The notes beneath the pieces are model-generated. The model saw nothing but the letters and a program-made list of their open reading frames with translations, searched no databases and was not told the DNA's origin. A stretch of DNA of 8,008 bases, taken from the NCBI GenBank assembly GCA_937888925.1, contig CALARM010000233.1:1-8008 (forward strand). Reading direction: 5' to 3'. Positions within the stretch are counted from its first letter, which is position 1. Each line of letters opens with the position of its first letter. The DNA is from an uncultured Synergistia bacterium (lineage in GTDB: Bacteria; Eremiobacterota; SpSt-956; JAKJGF01). Below, in pieces: positions 6,298 through 8,008 of the stretch. The position numbers were made by a program, and so were the translations under genes.

Positions 6298-7107
6298 TTA
6301 CCTTTTTTCAGGCAGCCATATGATAAAATTACTTCCTTCTCCGGGCCGGCTTTCCACTTCTATCCTGCCTTTATGTTCTTCTATTATCGAATAAATTCCT
6401 GACATACTCCGGCCCATCCTTGGTAATATCTTTTTTGTGAGGGCTCCTCTGATTGTCTTATGAGGATTGAACATGTCTTTTAAAGACTCCCTGATTACAC
6501 CCTCTCCCGTATCAGTGAATATCACTTTTATATGTCCTTCCTCTGATTTTGTCGTTACAGTTATTTCTCCTCTTTCGTAGGCTGATTTTATCAAATCCCT
6601 TGAATTGAGGAGTATTGTTACGAACGCTTCACGTAGATACTGTTCTTTGCCGGAAATTTCAGGTATGGGCCCATAGTTTTTTACAAGGTCTATTTTATCC
6701 TGTTCAAATATAGAATTTGTAAGTATCAGTATGTCTTCTATAAGTTCGTTTATCTGAATATCTCTCAATTCACATGACGAGTTTCCTGCAATACCAATAA
6801 GGGTTCTCAGTAATTTTTCCCCGCTGTCACAGCAGGTAATAAAATCTCTGAATTCCTGCTTTATTTCATCAGGAAGATCTCTGTCCAGCATTTTCATAAC
6901 CAGTTTTTTCGGGCCTATCAATATATTATTAAATTCCCTGGCTATGCCTCCTGCAACACTGCCAGTAGCTATCATTCTGTCAGATGTCCTGATGTCTTCC
7001 ACAAGTATATGACAATCTCTGCAAAGTTCTTCGTTTTTCTGTATTATATCATCATATTCTTTTGATAGATTTTCAAGTAATTCTCTTTCTTTCAGATTAA
7101 AAAACAC
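6298..7107 (-). CDS. Histidine-kinase-like protein lacking the phosphoacceptor histidine (probable pseudokinase)
   Basis: The 269-aa soluble protein has the layout of a sensor kinase core without a sensor domain. A coiled-coil-like N-terminus (1-44) leads to a DHp-like segment, MIATGSVAGGIAREFNNIL (45-63), and then an HATPase_c domain. In relatives the segment reads GGIAHxFNN; here Arg57 (codon AGG) replaces the histidine. The N-box Asn168 (LLNSRD) and the DTGEGV loop (199-204) remain, but the glycine-rich lid, usually GTGLGL, reads GRSMSG (232-237), and the F-box is altered (MFNPHKTIR). The tail IIEEHKGRIEVESRPGEGSNF is well kept. Autophosphorylation is therefore unlikely; nucleotide binding or scaffolding remains possible. 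There is also a CRDCH motif (29-33). The GTG start is doubtful: it overlaps a hairpin and has a poorly spaced AAGG. The frame is open upstream to about 7179 but offers no ATG, GTG or TTG. Confidence 0.85.
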   Translation of the reverse strand: MFFNLKERELLENLSKEYDDIIQKNEELCRDCHILVEDIRTSDRMIATGSVAGGIAREFNNILIGPKKLVMKMLDRDLPDEIKQEFRDFITCCDSGEKLLRTLIGIAGNSSCELRDIQINELIEDILILTNSIFEQDKIDLVKNYGPIPEISGKEQYLREAFVTILLNSRDLIKSAYERGEITVTTKSEEGHIKVIFTDTGEGVIRESLKDMFNPHKTIRGALTKKILPRMGRSMSGIYSIIEEHKGRIEVESRPGEGSNFIIWLPEKR

Positions 7108-7123
7108 CGGCCTTTCTACCGGT
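7099..7123 (-). terminator. Possible weak intrinsic terminator/attenuator hairpin
   Basis: On the minus strand ACCGG, an 8-nt loop, CCGGT, one G and then TTTTTT form a short GC-only stem followed by a T-run. It lies downstream of the P-loop gene and covers the GTG assigned to the kinase-like gene. Its left arm shares three bases with the larger inverted repeat, so the two structures may compete. Five base pairs is short for a terminator. Confidence 0.35.
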
Positions 7124-7160
7124 TCAGGGTTATAAGATTCTGTCTTTATAACCCTGAACC
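7121..7160 (-). repeat. Perfect 15-bp inverted repeat between two genes
   Basis: GGTTCAGGGTTATAA (7121-7135) pairs perfectly with TTATAACCCTGAACC (7146-7160) around a 10-nt loop. It occupies most of the 62-bp gap after the P-loop gene. The stem is too long to be chance. No T-run follows directly on either strand, so a transcript-end or processing structure, an operator, or a small palindromic repeat element are all possible. Confidence 0.85.
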
Positions 7161-7169
7161 AATCCAGTT

Positions 7170-7901
7170 TTAATGATATTTACACTTGAGTTCCCATAGT
7201 TTCGGCATAACTTCCTTGAGCCGTTGTGCAAGTAAATCAGGTTTATTGGTAGTTACGTCATCTTCATTTTCAAATATTATATAAGGAACTTTTATACCTT
7301 TGATTTCAATATATTCAGGATTATTTCCTTTGAATTCTTCCCAGTCAATCTCTTTATAAAGTTTTTCTACTTTTTCATCGGGAAGTCCATGCTCAAGGAT
7401 ACTGTCAGGTTTGTTGGGATTGAAACGTCTGCGATTTTTTCTGAGAGATTCTGAAAAAGATACATTTACATATAGAATAACTGCTTTTTTCAGCATATCT
7501 TCATTTATATGTTCATAGGCTTCTTTATATCCGCCATGTTCGGAACCTCTGGAGAATTCTATAATATTTGTGTATGTGTCATGATAATTCTCTTTATCCC
7601 TCAGTTTTTTGCTGTATTCCAGACATATTCTTTCAATGAGTAAATGCCATAAATAGGGGTGTTTGAAATATGCGTCTCCTGTGGAATGTAATCTCGGTTT
7701 GCCGAGTACTTTTTCCAGTATATGATCCTCTTCAAACCATGTCCAGAGCATAGGGAAGTCATCAATCTCTTCAAACTCTCCTATATGAAACAGTTTTTTT
7801 CTCTCTTCAACAGGTGTCTTTTTAAAAAAATCAATAACTTCACTTTTCCCTGCACCGGGTCTTGCATTTAAAAAGATAATATCAAAAGTATTTTTTCCCA
7901 T
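7170..7901 (-). CDS. P-loop NTPase, small-molecule-kinase-like, function unknown
   Basis: The 243-aa protein opens with a beta strand and P-loop, FDIIFLNARPGAGKSE (6-21), with Lys19 and Ser20; the first Gly of the usual GxxxxGK[ST] is Ala13. Later it has IIEFSRGSEHGGY (113-125) and an arginine-rich segment, SLRKNRRRFN (152-161), that could act as a lid over bound phosphates. Strand-loop order and size resemble nucleoside or nucleotide kinases, but I cannot name a substrate. No membrane segment or signal peptide is seen. ATG at 7901 is chosen over GTG at 7916: GGTGAG (7913-7918) sits 11 nt before the ATG, whereas the purine-rich site runs directly into the GTG. It is the first of the leftward genes. 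A weak promoter candidate (TTTTCA, 17 bp, TTTAAA on the minus strand) lies upstream. Confidence 0.85.
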   Translation of the reverse strand: MGKNTFDIIFLNARPGAGKSEVIDFFKKTPVEERKKLFHIGEFEEIDDFPMLWTWFEEDHILEKVLGKPRLHSTGDAYFKHPYLWHLLIERICLEYSKKLRDKENYHDTYTNIIEFSRGSEHGGYKEAYEHINEDMLKKAVILYVNVSFSESLRKNRRRFNPNKPDSILEHGLPDEKVEKLYKEIDWEEFKGNNPEYIEIKGIKVPYIIFENEDDVTTNKPDLLAQRLKEVMPKLWELKCKYH

Positions 7902-7974
7902 AAATCTTAATCTCACCTTCCTGATTTAAATTTTTTATTTATTTCGACAAAAGTTTTTTAAAGCCTTTTATTGT

Positions 7975-8003
7975 TTGACTGAAAAGTTTTAAAATGATAA
8001 TAT
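7975..8003 (+). promoter_or_regulatory. Rightward sigma70-like promoter at window edge
   Basis: TTGACT (7975-7980) and TAATAT (7998-8003) are separated by 17 bp. The promoter points out of the window and implies a divergent gene to the right that cannot be seen here. Confidence 0.5.
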
Positions 8004-8008
8004 AGAAA

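Noticed and set aside
6087..6323. Rightward 78-codon frame opposite the 74-aa gene
   Set aside because: Its Phe/Ser/Ile-rich composition is that of the antisense of a Glu/Lys-rich helix, whereas the leftward frame has an SD and operon-like spacing.
6059..6707. 14-bp identical string TTTATCCTGTTCAA at 6059-6072 and 6694-6707
   Set aside because: Both copies encode EQDK with the same codons in unrelated proteins and no flanking similarity; coincidence is likely.

Overview
This is an AT-rich bacterial window. Frequent AGA and ATA codons and clear Shine-Dalgarno sites fit a low-GC bacterium, possibly an uncultured lineage. There is no rRNA, tRNA, transposase, integrase or CRISPR array to place it further, so I make no taxonomic assignment.

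Left part (1-890): a leftward Rpn-family PD-(D/E)XK nuclease gene runs off the left edge. Its 3' portion carries at least five identical 12-bp repeats. A very strong internal ribosome binding site lies before an in-frame ATG at 115. This is the layout expected of an Rpn gene-within-a-gene, with a full-length nuclease and a short C-terminal product. A 142-bp divergent control region follows, with two back-to-back sigma70-like promoters and an inverted repeat just before the next gene.

Middle (891-4849): a rightward two-gene operon encodes a 1036-aa SNF2-family ATPase/helicase of the bacterial type and a 280-aa SWIM zinc-finger protein, only 5 bp apart. Such pairs recur in bacteria and probably act together on nucleic acid or nucleoprotein.

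Right part (4894-7901): four leftward genes. In transcription order they are a P-loop small-molecule-kinase-like protein, a histidine-kinase-like protein without its phosphoacceptor histidine and with a degraded glycine-rich lid, a 74-aa helical protein, and a mannose-1-phosphate guanylyltransferase that makes GDP-mannose. The gap between the first two holds a perfect 15-bp inverted repeat and a smaller hairpin with a T-run that overlaps the assigned start of the kinase-like gene. The gap before the guanylyltransferase gene holds a heptanucleotide ACGCGTA/T repeat containing a 14-bp palindrome. At the right edge a good rightward promoter points to a divergent gene outside the window.

The most interesting points are the likely nested Rpn product, the probable pseudokinase with its small partner gene, the unassigned P-loop kinase-like protein, and the structured intergenic DNA.
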